DNA of 14,843 nucleotides from NCBI GenBank assembly GCA_029557395.1, contig JAKQIK010000047.1, positions 1-14,843 of the forward strand, in the 5' to 3' direction. This document shows, in pieces, positions 13,314-14,843 of the stretch. Within the stretch, counting starts at the first letter, position 1. Each line of letters begins with the position of its first letter. This DNA comes from a bacterium. Its GTDB lineage: Bacteria > Patescibacteriota > Saccharimonadia > Saccharimonadales > JACDBH01. The position numbers and the translations under genes are program-made. Under the pieces are notes generated by a model, which ran no database searches, had not been told where the DNA came from, and saw only the letters and a list, made by a program, of their open reading frames with translations.

Positions 13314-14672
13314 TTACTGTAAAATACAACGAACGCCAATACCACCATCTCGCTCGCCACCTGAATACGAAGGATTTACACTAAGGGTATCAATACCTGC
13401 ATCGTAGGCGCCGTTAACATTGCCTGAATAAGCAGAACTAGACCATAGTCCACCATTTACGCCTTGATCTCCAAACCCTCCCCACCAATATCCTGATAAT
13501 ATGCCTTTGAAGGGCCCATTATTTTGCCATTTTGCTATATTTGGCTCACTACTATTTGCGAATATACCAGTGCCTCCAAATGCGATATCTAATGTAGCAA
13601 AGTCTCCAGAAGCTCCACCCGAAGGCAAACGCCAGCCGGCTGGGCATATAGAGTAAGGGGCATTGCCGGCATTAGCAGGGTGTGACACCCTTGATTCACC
13701 AGCCGTAGCAGCACTCCAGTTATAGAGATATCCGTAATTCGTTACGCCATTGCCAGTATCGCCCGGTAGCGGACCATAAGCACCGGGGTTGTCATAATCA
13801 GCTACCCCAGAAGTTACTAATTGCGGAAGAGTGAAATTCGTCGCAATATTTGTATCGCTCGGCGTCAGTAGGGTGGTACTGCTAGTGCTCCCGAGCTTAA
13901 GATTATCAAGCATCCAGCAATTGTTGTCGGCTAGTTTGGCCACGCGATAAGACCGACTAGTCCCTCGTGGGTCGCTCAGTGTTAATAGGGCGTCTTCATT
14001 AGTGCCGTTGTAAATATCCATATGGTTCTGACAATAATCCGAGGTTAAAGATTGCATAGCAGTTGGGGCGTCGGGTATGTTATCTTTTATTTGGTAGGAG
14101 AATTTAAGACTTTTTGTTCCAGGCGTAACTGTATTATCAATAACAAAGGTTAGTATAACCTCGGTTTTATCATTAGTAGTTGGGGCTGATGTAGTCTTGA
14201 GAGATAATGGGGGATTGCCAGCCGTTAGAGTGGAATCGACAGATATATCACCACCCCTGAGACTCATTGTAATACCTTGCTCTGGTGCCGAGAGTGACGC
14301 TAGTAGGGTGTAGCCTAGCTGGTTAGTAGTACCAGTAGTAATGGAAGTTTTTGTGCTCGCTGTACCACCGCCCATAGGAACAGAAATCGAAAGGTTATTT
14401 TGGCCAGATTCTAGGACGAGAGATGGGGTGGCGAGTGTTTTTGTATGATAAAAAGTTATGATCAATGCCGATAATACTACTGGAAAGAATAAGCCAAGAT
14501 GACGAGAGTTTAGCCTATAGGCACGGCGTGATGTCAGATACCAGATAAATATACCCAAGAGTACAGCAATAACGCTAAGGATAGACAATAGGCCAAGTGA
14601 TATACCTGTTTTGGCTAGGCTGCCATCACCAACAAATATGTCGACAGTTTGAGTAATTGTTTGTGTTTCCAT
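13314..14672 (-). CDS. FISUMP-domain surface protein with N-terminal LAKTG-TM module
   Basis: The 452-aa protein begins with a short polar segment, then LAKTG (19-23), a membrane helix (24-46), a basic loop SRRAYRLNSRH, and a second helix (59-75). An extracytoplasmic Ser/Thr-rich beta-type region (about 83-200) follows. The C-terminal half (about 213-452) is a FISUMP (Fibrobacter succinogenes major paralogous) domain: DNNCWMLDNLKL, NYGYLYNWSAAT, SICPAGWRLPSG, GGLWSSSAYSG, GGIGVRCI. The positive loop predicts both ends outside. FISUMP proteins are surface-exposed and often multi-copy in Saccharibacteria; their ligand is not established. The frame has a stop 5 codons upstream of the ATG, so the start is secure. 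Adhesion to the host is an inference. Confidence 0.85.
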   Translation of the reverse strand: METQTITQTVDIFVGDGSLAKTGISLGLLSILSVIAVLLGIFIWYLTSRRAYRLNSRHLGLFFPVVLSALIITFYHTKTLATPSLVLESGQNNLSISVPMGGGTASTKTSITTGTTNQLGYTLLASLSAPEQGITMSLRGGDISVDSTLTAGNPPLSLKTTSAPTTNDKTEVILTFVIDNTVTPGTKSLKFSYQIKDNIPDAPTAMQSLTSDYCQNHMDIYNGTNEDALLTLSDPRGTSRSYRVAKLADNNCWMLDNLKLGSTSSTTLLTPSDTNIATNFTLPQLVTSGVADYDNPGAYGPLPGDTGNGVTNYGYLYNWSAATAGESRVSHPANAGNAPYSICPAGWRLPSGGASGDFATLDIAFGGTGIFANSSEPNIAKWQNNGPFKGILSGYWWGGFGDQGVNGGLWSSSAYSGNVNGAYDAGIDTLSVNPSYSGGERDGGIGVRCILQ

Positions 14673-14697
14673 AGCAATATGTTTTTGTTATGCTTAT

Positions 14698-14726
14698 TAT
14701 TAACTACATAATATAACTAAATCCAA
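14698..14726 (-). promoter_or_regulatory. Promoter of the FISUMP gene
   Basis: On the minus strand TTGGAT (14726-14721), a 17-nt spacer and TTAATA (14703-14698). The predicted start at about 14691 leaves an A-rich leader of about 19 nt without a Shine-Dalgarno. Confidence 0.4.
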
Positions 14727-14746
14727 CTCATATCAAGCCTGGCGCA

Positions 14747-14812
14747 TTAGATAATAAATAAGGTTACCCATTCCCTGGTGGTTAGATAATAATTCGGTTA
14801 CCCTATTCTCTG
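14747..14812. repeat. Pair of imperfect 31-bp direct repeats
   Basis: Copy 1 (14747-14777) and copy 2 (14782-14812) share TTAGATAATAA at the left, GGTTACCC in the middle and ATTC-CTG at the right, with a few substitutions and compensating indels. The period is 35 bp. They lie between the FISUMP promoter and a possible start codon at 14815. Tandem operator sites are the simplest reading. Confidence 0.65.
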
Positions 14813-14814
14813 CT

Positions 14815-14843
14815 ATGAAGAGAACTATGTTTAAAGATATTAT
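14815..14843 (+). CDS. Possible 5' end of a gene running off the right edge
   Basis: Only nine codons are visible (MKRTMFKDI, with a second ATG at 14827). TATTCT at 14804-14809 lies 5 nt before the first ATG, so a leaderless start at either ATG is possible, as elsewhere in this window. No product can be named. Confidence 0.3.

Overview
The window looks like a chromosomal segment of a Candidate Phyla Radiation bacterium, most likely Candidatus Saccharibacteria (TM7). This is inferred from AT-rich DNA, a class F-like sortase, a FISUMP surface protein, very small Tat-signal proteins, a fibre protein with the N-terminal module LPIPGSDGGQWGNILNEYLS, and mostly standalone genes with leaderless promoters. 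No rRNA, tRNA, CRISPR or transposase is visible. Every CDS reads in the standard code; only tatC ends in TGA.

Layout, left to right. A 5'-partial Crp/Fnr-type regulator (minus strand, running off the left edge) is divergent from a class F-like sortase. Between them lies a near-palindromic operator candidate. The sortase converges on a small membrane protein with an LSNTG-plus-TM-plus-basic-tail sorting signal. Next is a two-gene unit: a 68-aa twin-arginine protein and a collagen-like/tail-fibre-like protein. It is followed by tatC with an unusually long basic N-terminal extension. A minus-strand histidine kinase follows, with two DHp-like modules. Divergent from it is a 57-aa tatA, then a second tiny twin-arginine protein (75 aa). 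The centre holds a protein with a GreA/GreB C-terminal domain, a large RND/HAE1-type transporter and undecaprenyl-diphosphatase (uppP). A membrane-anchored unknown follows.

The most remarkable locus is at 11911-13249. Two tandem NrdR-box-like palindromes (32 bp centre to centre) overlap a promoter whose RNA starts with a cobalamin-riboswitch-like aptamer. A perfect 10-bp hairpin then buries the Shine-Dalgarno of a 366-aa protein of unknown function with a C-terminal zinc ribbon. The DNA thus suggests a gene controlled both by dNTP status (NrdR) and by vitamin B12. The right end carries a minus-strand FISUMP protein with an LAKTG sorting-like motif at its N terminus, a pair of 31-bp direct repeats, and the possible start of another gene.

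Most of the window concerns the cell envelope: Tat export (TatA, TatC, two tiny candidate substrates), sortase anchoring (sortase, LSNTG and LAKTG proteins), undecaprenyl phosphate recycling, efflux and sensing. This fits an episymbiont whose surface mediates host contact. Promoters fall into three start classes: leaderless (-10 box only 6-14 nt before ATG), A-rich leader without Shine-Dalgarno (both Tat micro-proteins), and leader with Shine-Dalgarno (fibre gene, tatA, RND gene, riboswitch gene).
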